A stretch of 64,000 bases of DNA, taken from contig NZ_JACXAI010000023.1 of NCBI RefSeq assembly GCF_014773385.1, positions 40,784 through 104,783 of the forward strand, written 5' to 3'. The position numbers and the translations under genes are program-made. The notes beneath the pieces were generated by a model, which worked only from the letters and a program-made list of their open reading frames with translations, was not told the DNA's origin and made no database searches. Numbering within the stretch: the first letter of the stretch is position 1; each line of letters begins with the position of its first letter. This document shows positions 34,910 to 44,216 of the stretch, in pieces. Origin of the DNA: Metabacillus arenae. Lineage in GTDB: Bacteria > Bacillota > Bacilli > Bacillales > Bacillaceae.

Positions 34910-36346
34910 TTGAATCTTTGGAAAATTTCATCAAAAATAAAAAGTCAAGTTGCTGTGATTGAAGATAAAAGGAATAGCAAGACTGAATACACTTACTCAC
35001 AGCTTGCCCAATTTATTAGCAAATTTGGCCAAATAAATTTTGATGAGATGCCAAGAAGGTTAGGGTTTATCTATTGTAAAAATAACATGGCAACCCTTAT
35101 ATCTTATTTAGCCGCATTAAATAAGAAACAAGTGATTTGTTTATTAGATTCTACTATTAATGAGGTGCTGAACGAAAAGCTAATAAAATTATATGAACCA
35201 GACTGGATATGGGCGCCAGATGATTTAATCATAAACAACTTTCAAAATTCTTATAATGAGTTAGGATACTGCTTTCGTTTAAACATGAAAAAGAAAAGAT
35301 TAGCAAGGAGCTTTTCTCCAGAATTAGCTGTGTTGCTTCCAACTTCAGGAACAACTGGCAGCCCTAAAATGGTCCGCTTGTCTTACCAAAATTTACAGGC
35401 GAATGCTGAATCAATATCAACTTATTTAAATATACTCTCATCACACCGAGCCATCACCACCTTACCCCTGCAATATTCGTACGGTTTATCTATTATTAAC
35501 AGCCATTTAATAAAGGGTGCTTCGTTAGTACTGACAGAAAAAAGTGTCGTAAAAAAGCAATTTTGGGATTTGTTTAATCGATATAAAGTAACTTCATTTG
35601 CTGGTGTTCCATTTACTTATGAAATATTAAATAAAATTGGTTTTCTAGAAAAGGATTATTCTTCATTGCAAATGATGACACAGGCTGGGGGCAGATTAGA
35701 TACTAATTTAAAAAAGAAATTTCAAAAAGCTTTGAGTGCAAAGAATATCGATTTTTTTGTCATGTATGGACAAACGGAAGCTACAGCGCGTATTAGTTAC
35801 GTACCCCCAAATCAATTAAGTGAAAAAATTGATTCTATCGGAATTCCTATTCCAAACGGAAAATTAGACATTGACTCAGAAACAAGTGAATTAATCTATA
35901 CGGGTCCGAATGTAATGCTTGGTTATGCAGAGTCTTGGCAGGATTTAATAAAAGAAGACGAATTAAAAGGGAACTTGAAAACTGGAGACCTAGCCATATG
36001 TGACGAAGACGGGTTTTATTATATAGTTGGCAGAAAAAAAAGATTTATTAAGCTATTTGGTTTAAGGATTAACCTAGATGATATCGAAAGGTTTATCGAA
36101 TCGAATTTCAAGATAACCGTCTATAGTGTGGGAAATGATGAGAAAGTTGCGATCGTTGGCAATGCAATAAAAGATGCGGATGCAATAAAAAATTTAATCT
36201 CAAAAACATACAAAATCCCAATAAAAGTAGTTCAAGTATTGAATATAGATGGTGAAATACCACGACTTTCAAACGGGAAAGTTGATTACAATCAGTTATG
36301 GGAGAAGGTTCAGGCAAATCAATCGAATTTAGAAGGGAGCAGTTAA
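34910..36346 (+). CDS. AMP-forming acyl/amino-acid adenylation enzyme
   Basis: This 478-residue ANL-superfamily protein has core motifs: VLLPTSGTTGSPKMVRLS (A3, P-loop-like), MYGQTEATARISY (A5), GYAES and LKTGDLAICDEDGFYYIVGR (A7), FIKLFGLRINLDDIE (A8) and the lysine in NGKVDYN (A10). It adenylates a carboxylic acid and transfers it to a thiol, probably on the adjacent carrier protein. Residue count is slightly shorter than typical (about 500-520). TTG 34910 follows gaggaggaag. With FkbH and two ACPs it resembles a mini carrier-protein module inside a sugar operon. The acid it uses is unknown. Confidence 0.84.
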   Translation: MNLWKISSKIKSQVAVIEDKRNSKTEYTYSQLAQFISKFGQINFDEMPRRLGFIYCKNNMATLISYLAALNKKQVICLLDSTINEVLNEKLIKLYEPDWIWAPDDLIINNFQNSYNELGYCFRLNMKKKRLARSFSPELAVLLPTSGTTGSPKMVRLSYQNLQANAESISTYLNILSSHRAITTLPLQYSYGLSIINSHLIKGASLVLTEKSVVKKQFWDLFNRYKVTSFAGVPFTYEILNKIGFLEKDYSSLQMMTQAGGRLDTNLKKKFQKALSAKNIDFFVMYGQTEATARISYVPPNQLSEKIDSIGIPIPNGKLDIDSETSELIYTGPNVMLGYAESWQDLIKEDELKGNLKTGDLAICDEDGFYYIVGRKKRFIKLFGLRINLDDIERFIESNFKITVYSVGNDEKVAIVGNAIKDADAIKNLISKTYKIPIKVVQVLNIDGEIPRLSNGKVDYNQLWEKVQANQSNLEGSS

Positions 36347-36349
36347 AGC

Positions 36350-38134
36350 TTGAATGAACATTTTGACTATCCTTTGGATACTGCCTACTTACTTCGAAAA
36401 AAAAGGTCTTTGAAGAAAGAACTATTAAAAAAAGATCATTTTATTCATAAAAAAATAGCGGTACTTGGAGGTTCGACAACAGCAGAAATTAAGGAGATGT
36501 TGGAGCTTTTTCTGTTAAATGAAGAGATTAAGCCTCAATTTTATGAATCAGACTACAATAAATATTTTGAAGAAATTATGTTTAGTGATGAACTAAAAGC
36601 ATTTAATCCAGATATCATCTTTATTCACACTTCCTTTAAAAACATTTTAAATTCCCCTGAAATTCATGATGATAACAAGCAAATTCAAGACAAATTAGAA
36701 AAGGAATTTGACCACTACAAATCTTTATGGGAAAAAGCAATCTCCGATCATAACTGCATCGTGATTCAAAATAATTTTGAATATCCTAGAAACAGAAGCT
36801 TGGGAAATTTAGATACTGTCAATTATAACGGGTTAACCTATTTTATTAATAAATTAAATCTCATGTTTTCCGAGTATATTCAGGACAATCCACAAGTTTT
36901 AATAAACGATATTAATTATTTATCGTCCTGGATTGGACTTGATAAATGGCATGATATGTCATTTTGGTATCATTTTAAATATTCGTTATCACATCATGCG
37001 ATACCCTATTTAGCAAAAAATTTGTCAATTATTATTAGATCCGTTTTTGGAAAATCAAAGAAATGCTTAGTTTTGGATCTAGATAATACACTATGGGGCG
37101 GAATTATTGGTGATGATGGGGTTGATCAGATAAAAATCGGCAAAGAAACAGCTTTAGCTGAGGGTTATACAGGTTTTCAGAAGTATATAAAAGAATTAAC
37201 TCACAGAGGGATTACTCTTGCAATTGCTTCCAAAAATGAATACGAAAATGCAATCGAAGGGTTAAATCATCCAGAGATGACTTTAAATAAAGAGAATTTT
37301 TCATGTATAAAGGCGAATTGGGAGCCTAAGTTTATTAATATAGATAAAATCGCTCAAGAAATCAACATTGGAATAGACAGTTTGGTTTTTATTGATGATA
37401 ATCCTGCTGAACGCGATATTGTAAAATCTCAATTACCATTAGTGGCTGTTCCAAATATTGGCGAAGATGCTGCGAAGTTTATTGATTATATTGATCGAAA
37501 CGGTTATTTTGAACCAATAAAAATTTCTAAGGAAGATATGTACAGAAACAAATACTATGAAGCTAATAAAAAGAGAGAAACCGAAAAAGCGAAATTTAAC
37601 AATTATAATGAATTTTTACAATCCTTAAACATGATTGCTGAGATTAATTCTTTTCAATCAATTTACCTTGAAAGAATTGCACAGCTAACGAATAAAACAA
37701 ATCAATTTAATCTGACTACAAGAAGGTATTCTCCTTCTGAGATTGAGCAGATAAGTAACTCCAAAAGTAAAGTAACTCTTTATGGAAGACTGAAAGATAA
37801 GTATGGGGATAACGGCCTCATTTCAGTAGTAATAGGGGATATAAGAGGAAAAGACCTGCATATTGATTTATGGCTTATGAGCTGCAGAGTATTGAAAAGA
37901 GATATGGAAAAAGCGATGTTTGATGCGATCGTTGAAGAAAGTAAGAAACGAGAAATCAAAAAAATTTATGGGTATTATTATAAAACAGCAAAAAATAACA
38001 TGGTAATAGATCACTATCAAAAATTAGGTTTTGAAGCTGTTGAAGAAGCTGAAGATCGAAGTAAATGGGTGATTGAGGTTAGTAACGTAAAAGAAAAGAA
38101 AAATAAATTCATAGCAAGGGGGAAGTATGAATGA
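36350..38134 (+). CDS. FkbH-like HAD-IIIC enzyme (glyceryl carrier-protein synthase type)
   Basis: This 594-residue protein matches the FkbH family. It has an N-terminal SGNH-like region (KIAVLGGSTTAEI near residue 30), the central HAD domain with CLVLDLDNTLWGGIIGDDG and VFIDDNPAERDIV, and a C-terminal GNAT-like region (QLTNKTNQFNLTTRRY, YGRLKDKYGDNGLIS). FkbH-type enzymes take 1,3-bisphosphoglycerate and load a glyceryl group onto an acyl carrier protein. Its presence beside two ACPs suggests a glyceryl (or related) substituent on the sugar. TTG start at 36350; it overlaps ACP2 by 4 bases. Confidence 0.84.
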   Translation: MNEHFDYPLDTAYLLRKKRSLKKELLKKDHFIHKKIAVLGGSTTAEIKEMLELFLLNEEIKPQFYESDYNKYFEEIMFSDELKAFNPDIIFIHTSFKNILNSPEIHDDNKQIQDKLEKEFDHYKSLWEKAISDHNCIVIQNNFEYPRNRSLGNLDTVNYNGLTYFINKLNLMFSEYIQDNPQVLINDINYLSSWIGLDKWHDMSFWYHFKYSLSHHAIPYLAKNLSIIIRSVFGKSKKCLVLDLDNTLWGGIIGDDGVDQIKIGKETALAEGYTGFQKYIKELTHRGITLAIASKNEYENAIEGLNHPEMTLNKENFSCIKANWEPKFINIDKIAQEINIGIDSLVFIDDNPAERDIVKSQLPLVAVPNIGEDAAKFIDYIDRNGYFEPIKISKEDMYRNKYYEANKKRETEKAKFNNYNEFLQSLNMIAEINSFQSIYLERIAQLTNKTNQFNLTTRRYSPSEIEQISNSKSKVTLYGRLKDKYGDNGLISVVIGDIRGKDLHIDLWLMSCRVLKRDMEKAMFDAIVEESKKREIKKIYGYYYKTAKNNMVIDHYQKLGFEAVEEAEDRSKWVIEVSNVKEKKNKFIARGKYE

Positions 38135-38361
38135 TTCTTGAGAAGTTACAGGAAATATTTAGGGATATTCTAGATGATGAGAAATTAGTTATTACCGAGC
38201 ATACAACACGTGACGATCTAGAAGGGTGGGATTCTTTAGGAACAGTAAGTATTATAGCCGCTGTTAGTGAAGAATTTAATATAAAGATAGGAATTAATGA
38301 AATCGACATGTTTAAAGATGTCAATTCTATTGTTAGTTTAATTAAGAAAAAGATGGAATAA
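38131..38361 (+). CDS. Acyl carrier protein 2
   Basis: This 76-residue carrier protein has the phosphopantetheine serine in GWDSLGTVSIIAAVSEEF. Its start overlaps the FkbH stop by 4 bases (ATGA), so the two are translationally coupled, and FkbH is expected to load this carrier. It is the last gene of the pseB-to-ACP operon; a terminator follows directly. Confidence 0.88.
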   Translation: MILEKLQEIFRDILDDEKLVITEHTTRDDLEGWDSLGTVSIIAAVSEEFNIKIGINEIDMFKDVNSIVSLIKKKME

Positions 38362-38373
38362 AAGGATGAAAAT

Positions 38374-38426
38374 AAAGTGACGTCCTCGGCAAAAGAAAAA
38401 AAAGCAAAGGTCGACACTTTTTTATT
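38374..38426 (+). terminator. Terminator of the pseudaminic operon
   Basis: AAAGTG-A-CG (38374-38382) pairs with CG-A-CACTTT (38412-38420), with one mismatch, and a T-run follows to 38423. It lies 13 bases past the ACP2 stop. The long A-rich loop makes it less ideal. Confidence 0.55.
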
Positions 38427-38588
38427 ATTTAAATCATCATATTTATAAGAGTTTGGATAAGACAAGTACAAGGGGCAGAAATCAACAAGTAAATGATGTA
38501 ATACTATGTAATTTCAATTTTTCATTTCCCATGTTGCTGGCGAAGTAAGTTAAAAGTGTGAAAGACAATCAAAAGGTGGTTACCCGAT

Positions 38589-39872
38589 ATGCCAAAGGTG
38601 ACGGTTATTTTAACGAGCTACAATAAACCCAAAACCATAGGCGATTCGATAAAAAGTGTCATTTCCCAAACATTTAAGGATTGGGAGCTTTTTATTATGG
38701 ATGATGCTTCAAATAGAGACACACTAAAGGTCATAGAGTCCTATCTAAACGACCAAAGAATTCATTACTATAATAGCCAGATAAATGACAATGAACGTTA
38801 TAAAACAACAAGATATGCAGCTTTAATCAATCAAGCAATTTCTCTTTCTACAGGTGAGTATATTTCTTATTTAACAGATGATACGACTTATTTGCCTAAC
38901 CGGCTGGAAGTAATGGTTCAATTTTTAGACTCGAATCCAAATGTTGATATTGTTTATTCAAAGCAAAAGGTAAAAATGGTTGATAACCAGCTTAATACAG
39001 TGTCAGAAAGTATTCGTCATACAAAAGGAGTTTTAAAGCAGCCTCAAAATATTGTGGATCATTGCTCAGTCATGCATAGAAGGAGTATTGCGAAAAAGGT
39101 CTATGATAAATATGGGGGTTATTGGGATGAACACCCAGTAAATTGGCACAATGGCGATGCAGCTTTTTGGAAAAGGCTCGTTCATTTCAAATCATTTTAT
39201 CCGATTGAAGAGGTTTTGGATATTAGTTTAAAAGGGCCGAATTCTTTTCAAAAAATGAATGCCTATTTGCCTGAGAAAATTCCAAATGGAACTTTGGTTA
39301 AGGGACTTTTAAACAAAGTTTATTTAATAGAAGGGCAAATTCGTAGAGAAATTACTGAGGAAATGTTGAAAATATTAAAATATCACAAACAATCAATTGT
39401 TACGATACCTGATCCTATTTTATATAAACATACTGAAGGTGTAAAAATTGATGAATCGGTATTTATGGATCCGGAAAAATTTCCAAATCAAAAATTAGTT
39501 CAAATAGGTGAAGATGACTCAATCTATTATCTTCAAAACAAACAAAGACGAGTCATTATGAATAAAAAAGCTTTAAAAAGATATTACTTTTCTGAGAAGG
39601 AAATTATTCAAGTTCCCCAATCTTTTTTTAATAATTTACCTGAAGGTCCTCCGATTTACCCTAATTTAGTCGAAACCGCTATCTTACCTGATCGTCTTGT
39701 ATGTAAGATAGGGAATAAATATTATTTAAGTAACGATAACACGTTCCATGCGATTCATCTAAAAGTAATGAAAAAACTAAAACTGCCCACTAATAAAGTA
39801 ATCCAAATTAACAAGCGGGAATTCACTAAGTTTACAATTGGAAAACCATTTGAATGGATATATAAATCTTAA
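38589..39872 (+). CDS. GT2-family glycosyltransferase with C-terminal extension
   Basis: This 427-residue protein has an N-terminal GT-A domain (about 1-230) with VTVILTSYNKPKTIGDSIKS, FIMDDASNRDTL, the metal-binding YLTDDTTYLPNRL and a C-terminal NGDAAFWKRLVHF. Residues 240-427 form a second region with two internal repeats (IYYLQNKQRRVIMNKKALKR and YYLSNDNTFHAIHLK) of unknown role. Similar short repeats in glycosyltransferases are thought to bind acceptors, but I do not recognise a named domain. The ATG follows aaaggtgg. It starts after the Pse operon terminator and probably adds a sugar to the same glycan. Confidence 0.82.
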   Translation: MPKVTVILTSYNKPKTIGDSIKSVISQTFKDWELFIMDDASNRDTLKVIESYLNDQRIHYYNSQINDNERYKTTRYAALINQAISLSTGEYISYLTDDTTYLPNRLEVMVQFLDSNPNVDIVYSKQKVKMVDNQLNTVSESIRHTKGVLKQPQNIVDHCSVMHRRSIAKKVYDKYGGYWDEHPVNWHNGDAAFWKRLVHFKSFYPIEEVLDISLKGPNSFQKMNAYLPEKIPNGTLVKGLLNKVYLIEGQIRREITEEMLKILKYHKQSIVTIPDPILYKHTEGVKIDESVFMDPEKFPNQKLVQIGEDDSIYYLQNKQRRVIMNKKALKRYYFSEKEIIQVPQSFFNNLPEGPPIYPNLVETAILPDRLVCKIGNKYYLSNDNTFHAIHLKVMKKLKLPTNKVIQINKREFTKFTIGKPFEWIYKS

Positions 39873-40175
39873 ACCTTTGAAGAACTTACTAGTTTAAAAT
39901 ATAATAATAAAGTTGAATTTACAAATCGTAATCAAAGTAAATACTATAATTTTGACTTGGCTGATACAATAAAAAATGAAATGATTTGCCATGCCATTAA
40001 AACTTAATTCTATGGATAATGAATCTTGAATAAGAGATTAAATAGATGGAAAAGGTTATCCCAAAAATATTAATATCCTTTGGAAGAGAGAGCATTGAAA
40101 GATTTATTTTGAAAACTATTAGTGGGAAAACCGGTTTTTATTCATCTTCTAGACACATTAAAGGGGAGAAGCTGA
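39873..40175. other. Intergenic region, nothing recognised
   Basis: This AT-rich stretch lies between the GT2 gene and the PHP gene. Only the ribosome site aaaggggagaag at its right end is recognisable. Confidence 0.4.
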
Positions 40176-40970
40176 TTGGAAATAAAAAAAATCATTGAGA
40201 ACGGCAGATTTGATCTGCATCTACACACAACCTCTTCTGACGGTAGTTTTTCGCCGAGAGAAGTTGTAAGTATGGCTGCACAAAAAGGAATAACTACGAT
40301 TGCCATTACGGATCATGATACAACCGATGGAATTCAAGAGGCTATACAAGCAGGAAAAGAATTAGATGTAACCGTTATACCAGGTATTGAATTAAGTACT
40401 AAATATAAAGGAATTAGCGTCGATATTTTAGGTTACTATATTCACCAATCAAAGGAGTTATCTGATGTTATCAGGAAAATGAGAGAACATCGTTTTAACC
40501 GGTCGGAATTGATTGTAAACAAATTTTGTGAATTGGGGATGACTATTACTCCAGCTGATGTTCAAAAATATAGTAAAGGAGAAGTAATTGCCAGGCCCCA
40601 TATTGCTAAAGCAGTGGTAGATAAAGGTTATGCCAGTACTACTCAAGAAGTATTTGATCTTTATTTAGGTGATGGCAAACCTTGTGCAGTGGATAAAATG
40701 GTTCTCTCACCTCAAGATGGAATAAACTTGATTCACAACGCGGGCGGGGCAGCCGTTCTAGCACATCCTTTACTTATTCAAGATGATACAATTGTGGAAG
40801 AGTTAATGCAGCTTTCTTTTGATGGCATTGAAATATGGCATCGAAAACATCGGCCAGAAGACATTGTCAGATATAAAAGACTAGCAAATAAGTATAATAA
40901 ACTGATGACAGGCGGCTCAGACTTCCATAATGAAGAGCATACAATAGGGGAGTTTGGATTCGAACGATAA
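40176..40970 (+). CDS. PHP-domain phosphoesterase, candidate 3',5'-bisphosphate nucleotidase
   Basis: This 264-residue protein carries every metal-binding motif of the PHP family: FDLHLHTTSSDG, ITDHDTTDG, GIELST, ARPHIAKAV, AVLAHPLL and GGSDFHNEE. It is closest in layout to YciV/TrpH-type enzymes, which hydrolyse 3',5'-nucleoside bisphosphates such as pAp and also act on RNA ends. pAp is the product of PAPS-dependent sulfotransfer and inhibits sulfotransferases, so its position next to sat-cysC is meaningful. TTG 40176 follows aggggagaag. Other nucleotide substrates are possible; the pAp role is inferred from family and context. Confidence 0.8.
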   Translation: MEIKKIIENGRFDLHLHTTSSDGSFSPREVVSMAAQKGITTIAITDHDTTDGIQEAIQAGKELDVTVIPGIELSTKYKGISVDILGYYIHQSKELSDVIRKMREHRFNRSELIVNKFCELGMTITPADVQKYSKGEVIARPHIAKAVVDKGYASTTQEVFDLYLGDGKPCAVDKMVLSPQDGINLIHNAGGAAVLAHPLLIQDDTIVEELMQLSFDGIEIWHRKHRPEDIVRYKRLANKYNKLMTGGSDFHNEEHTIGEFGFER

Positions 40971-40975
40971 CTATG

Positions 40976-41007
40976 AAAGAGCTGTTTTCTATTGAAACAG
41001 CTCTTTT
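40976..41007 (+). terminator. Terminator of the PHP gene
   Basis: AAAGAGCTGTTTTC pairs with GAAACAGCTCTTTT across a 4-base loop, giving a stem of about 13 bp ending in a T-run. It starts 6 bases after the PHP stop codon. Confidence 0.85.
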
Positions 41008-41061
41008 GCCTAGTTTCACAAAAAATATTAAAAATGAATGTGTCAAAGAGGCTTATTATGG

Positions 41062-41200
41062 TTAAGCTCTAGACGCTATCGGCTACAGGTCATTAGTCAA
41101 TCCTTCCAAAAGGTTAAATAACAATCTTTTTACCGTCTCGACCAAATGGATGTCGCCAAAGGACTAGCGTTATCCGAAAAATTGCACCGTCATCTTGCGC
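41062..41200. repeat. Dispersed intergenic repeat, copy B
   Basis: The stretch begins taagctctagacgctatcgg, contains ggtcattagtcaa, and shares this order with copies A (20690) and C (56281): tcagctccagcgcc then ggtcacaagg. Divergence is high and the boundary is uncertain. Confidence 0.35.
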
Positions 41201-41208
41201 TTTTTTTA

Positions 41209-42348
41209 TTAAGAATTTTTTAACCCATTAATTAAGATTTCAATTACTTCGGGTCGACTAAACTCTGGAGGTGGGGTAATCCCATTACGCAGCATTTCTC
41301 GGACTTTTGTTCCTGATAGATGTAAATGGTCTTTCTTGTCATGGGGACATGTTTTACTAGAAGCCATACTATTGCATTTTGTGCAATAAAAGCTATGTTC
41401 AAAAGAAAGAATGGTGATGCCAATCTCTTCAAAACTGAATTGTTTAAAAATTTTTTGTGAATCATAGGTACCATAATAATTGCCTACTCCAGCATGATCT
41501 CTTCCAACGATAAAATGAGTGCAGCCATAGTTTTTTCTGACAAGGGCATGAAAAATAGCTTCTTTTGGCCCGGCGTACCTCATGGCCGCGAGAAATATAC
41601 CTAGATAGACTCGGTCACCCGGATAATAGTTTTTTAATAACGCTTCATAACTATTCATGCGAATATTAGCGGGAATATCATCCGATTTTGTTTCACCAAC
41701 TAAAGGGTTTAAAAACAAGCCATCAACCATTTCTAGTGCTGTCTTTTGGATATATTCATGCGCTCTGTGCACTGGATTTCTTGTTTGGAAACCTACAATT
41801 GTATGCCAATTCTTCTTTGCGAATTCTTTTCTAGTTTCCATTGGCGTCTTATAGTATTGGCCAAATTCGGGATTTTTTGGTGGAATCCTCGTTAAGATAA
41901 TTGATCCAGCTGCATATACATTTGGACGTTCTAAGAGTTTTTTGACTCCAGGATGATTTGGGTCAGTTGTTTGAAACACTTTTTTTGCTTCCTCTTTTTT
42001 ATTAGGTGAATACAGTTCTTGCAGCTCCAATACCCCATAAGTTTCTTTTTCATATGTTAGCTTCACCTTTTCCCCTATTTTTAGTTTCTTAGCAGTTTCT
42101 TCTGGAACAGGAAGAGTAATGGGGATGCTCCAAATAATTCCATTTGCTAATCTCATATTCTCGAGTACAGATTCATAGTCTTCTTTTCTTAGAAAGCCGG
42201 CAAGTGGGCTGTATGCTCCATTCGCAATTAATTCTAGGTCAGATAGTGCCATTGCATCTAGTTCAATTTCATAAGTAATGACAGATACGTTGTACTCTAA
42301 ATCAATTAAATTGACTAACTTACCTCCATGAGGAATACTTAATGTCAA
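41209..42348 (-). CDS. sat: ATP sulfurylase (sulfate adenylyltransferase)
   Basis: This 379-residue protein makes adenosine phosphosulfate (APS) from sulfate and ATP. The conserved [29 protein letters not shown] and [14 protein letters not shown] motifs are present. The C-terminus has the [14 protein letters not shown] stretch and a zinc-like CTKCNSM, as in single-domain Sat proteins. TTG 42348 follows aagggagtg. It ends downstream of cysC on the minus strand with a 6-base gap, so the two form one operon. A cysH/cysI sulfite-reduction set is absent here, which points to PAPS for sulfotransfer rather than cysteine synthesis, though another assimilation locus may exist elsewhere. Confidence 0.94.
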   Translation of the reverse strand: MTLSIPHGGKLVNLIDLEYNVSVITYEIELDAMALSDLELIANGAYSPLAGFLRKEDYESVLENMRLANGIIWSIPITLPVPEETAKKLKIGEKVKLTYEKETYGVLELQELYSPNKKEEAKKVFQTTDPNHPGVKKLLERPNVYAAGSIILTRIPPKNPEFGQYYKTPMETRKEFAKKNWHTIVGFQTRNPVHRAHEYIQKTALEMVDGLFLNPLVGETKSDDIPANIRMNSYEALLKNYYPGDRVYLGIFLAAMRYAGPKEAIFHALVRKNYGCTHFIVGRDHAGVGNYYGTYDSQKIFKQFSFEEIGITILSFEHSFYCTKCNSMASSKTCPHDKKDHLHLSGTKVREMLRNGITPPPEFSRPEVIEILINGLKNS

Positions 42349-42354
42349 AATTAA

Positions 42355-42984
42355 TCACTCCCTTGTGTTTGGAATAATATGAACTTTATTGAAAAGGTAA
42401 TCTGCAATAGTTTTAACAGAATCTTCAATAGACAATTTAGTTGTATCAATGATAATTTCTGGGTTTTGCGGTTCTTCATAAGGCTGATCAATTCCAGTAA
42501 ACTGTTTTATTTCCCCTTTTCTAACCTTTTTATAAAGTCCTTTCGGATCCCTCATTTCACACTCTTTGATTGAACACTTTACATAAACTTCAATAAATTC
42601 ATTTGGTTCATATAGTGCTCTGGCGTTTAAACGCTCTTTTTCAAAAGGAGAAATAAGCGCAGCAAGTACAACGATTCCAGCATCAACAAACAGCTTGCCT
42701 ATTTCAGCCGTTCTCCTTATATTTTCTTGCCTGTCCTTTGCAGTGAAAGTAAGATTTCTATTAATACCATGGCGAAGGTTATCCCCATCTAATAAATAAA
42801 CATTGATTTTTTTTTTGAATAGCTCATGCTGCAGGGCATTGGAAATTGTGGACTTTCCTGATCCTGATAGCCCCGTAAACCAAATCATGACACTTTTATG
42901 GCCATTTTGTTTTTGCCGATCTTCTTTTCTTATCGATGAACGATGCCAAATAATATTTGTATCGGGCCCATCATTATTATTCAA
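42355..42984 (-). CDS. cysC: Adenylylsulfate kinase
   Basis: This 209-residue kinase phosphorylates APS to PAPS, the donor for sulfotransferases. It has the Walker [18 protein letters not shown], the APS-binding [14 protein letters not shown], and [19 protein letters not shown]. It lies upstream of sat in the same operon. TTG 42984 follows aaggag at 9 bases. Length is normal for CysC. Together with Sat and the four sulfotransferases it supports local PAPS supply. Confidence 0.94.
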   Translation of the reverse strand: MNNNDGPDTNIIWHRSSIRKEDRQKQNGHKSVMIWFTGLSGSGKSTISNALQHELFKKKINVYLLDGDNLRHGINRNLTFTAKDRQENIRRTAEIGKLFVDAGIVVLAALISPFEKERLNARALYEPNEFIEVYVKCSIKECEMRDPKGLYKKVRKGEIKQFTGIDQPYEEPQNPEIIIDTTKLSIEDSVKTIADYLFNKVHIIPNTRE

Positions 42985-43328
42985 GATCCCATTCTCCTTT
43001 CAATATTCTTAAACCTATTAAAATCGTCACAATTAGTCTATGAATCGGTCAATTTAATGGAAACGGCATATACAGAAAACAAGTATAAAGCCTATCTCAT
43101 ACGTTGATTAGTCTAGAAAATCGAGATTTTAAGAGGTTCATTTTTCATTATTAAATTTGGTTTAGATTTTTAAGGGTGTAAAGGAATTATCTAATAGTAA
43201 GAAAACCGCCTTCAAGAGAGAAGCACGGTTAAACATATGGCTATGAAATTTCTTATCCCGCTCTTAACGGGCAGAAAAACGCCAGCTTCAATCTTCAGGA
43301 TAACTGCCCATAACGGCCGGAAAATACT
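42985..43328. other. Promoter region of cysC-sat and galU downstream region
   Basis: CATAGACTA on the minus strand (43034-43042) matches the sigma-K -10 pattern, 50 bases upstream of cysC, but lacks an AC at the right distance. No gene was recognised. An inverted repeat CCCG/CGGG near 43258 lacks a clear T-run. Confidence 0.4.
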
Positions 43329-44216
43329 TTATCCCCCTAACCTCTCTTTTTTAATCACTGCTTTTAAATATTTTAAAACATCGTCCCTAAGGTCGGGTCT
43401 TTGTAAAGCAATGTCCAATGTCGCGCGAATAAAGCCTATCTTATTTCCAACGTCATAACGTATGCCATCAAATTGGTACGCTAATACTTTTTGAGATTGA
43501 TTCATGATGTTAATAGCGTCTGTTAGTTGAATTTCTCCCCCTGAACCCGGAGGCAAATCTTTTAAAATATCGAAAATGTCTGGGCTTAGAATATAACGTC
43601 CCATTATAGCTAAGTTAGAGGGTGCTGCTTTTTTTTCTGGCTTTTCAACCAGTGTTTCAATATGGATCACTTTCCCTCCTATTTCACTACTTTTCGGTTT
43701 AACTATTCCATATTTTGATACATCTTCCTGATCAACTGTTTGTACTCCTACTATGGGTGAATGATAACTGTTAAAAACGTCAATCAGTTGCTTCAAACAC
43801 GGTTTTGGTGACATGATAATGTCATCTCCTAGTAAAACAGCAAAAGGTTCATTACCAATAAAATTTCTGGCACAATAAATGGCATTTCCTAATCCTCTAG
43901 CTTCTTTCTGGCGAATATAATGGATATTTGTTAGATTTGATATTTTTTGAACCCAATTAAGCATTTCGGTTTTGTTTTTCTTTAAAAGGGTTTCTTCTAA
44001 TTCATAGGATTTATCAAAGTGATCCTCTATTATATGCTTGCCGCGGCTGCTAATAATAATAATATCTTCTATCCCAGATTCGATAGCTTCTTCTACAATA
44101 TATTGAATGGCTGGTTTATCTACGATAGGGATCATTTCTTTCGACAATGCCTTGGTTGCGGGAAGCAATCTAGTTCCAAGTCCCCCAGCAGGAATAACAG
44201 CTTTGCGAATTTCCAT
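43329..44216 (-). CDS. galU: UTP-glucose-1-phosphate uridylyltransferase
   Basis: This 295-residue enzyme makes UDP-glucose. The N-terminal KAVIPAGGLGTRLLPATKAL, EMIPIVDKPAIQYIVEEA, FAVLLGDDI and LVEKPEKKAAPSNLAIMGRY are all typical of bacterial GalU. The ATG follows aaggagggat. It is on the minus strand, separate from sat-cysC by about 345 bases. UDP-glucose could feed the epimerase at 23306 or other surface sugars; it also serves housekeeping uses, so a dedicated role is not certain. Confidence 0.93.
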   Translation of the reverse strand: MEIRKAVIPAGGLGTRLLPATKALSKEMIPIVDKPAIQYIVEEAIESGIEDIIIISSRGKHIIEDHFDKSYELEETLLKKNKTEMLNWVQKISNLTNIHYIRQKEARGLGNAIYCARNFIGNEPFAVLLGDDIIMSPKPCLKQLIDVFNSYHSPIVGVQTVDQEDVSKYGIVKPKSSEIGGKVIHIETLVEKPEKKAAPSNLAIMGRYILSPDIFDILKDLPPGSGGEIQLTDAINIMNQSQKVLAYQFDGIRYDVGNKIGFIRATLDIALQRPDLRDDVLKYLKAVIKKERLGG

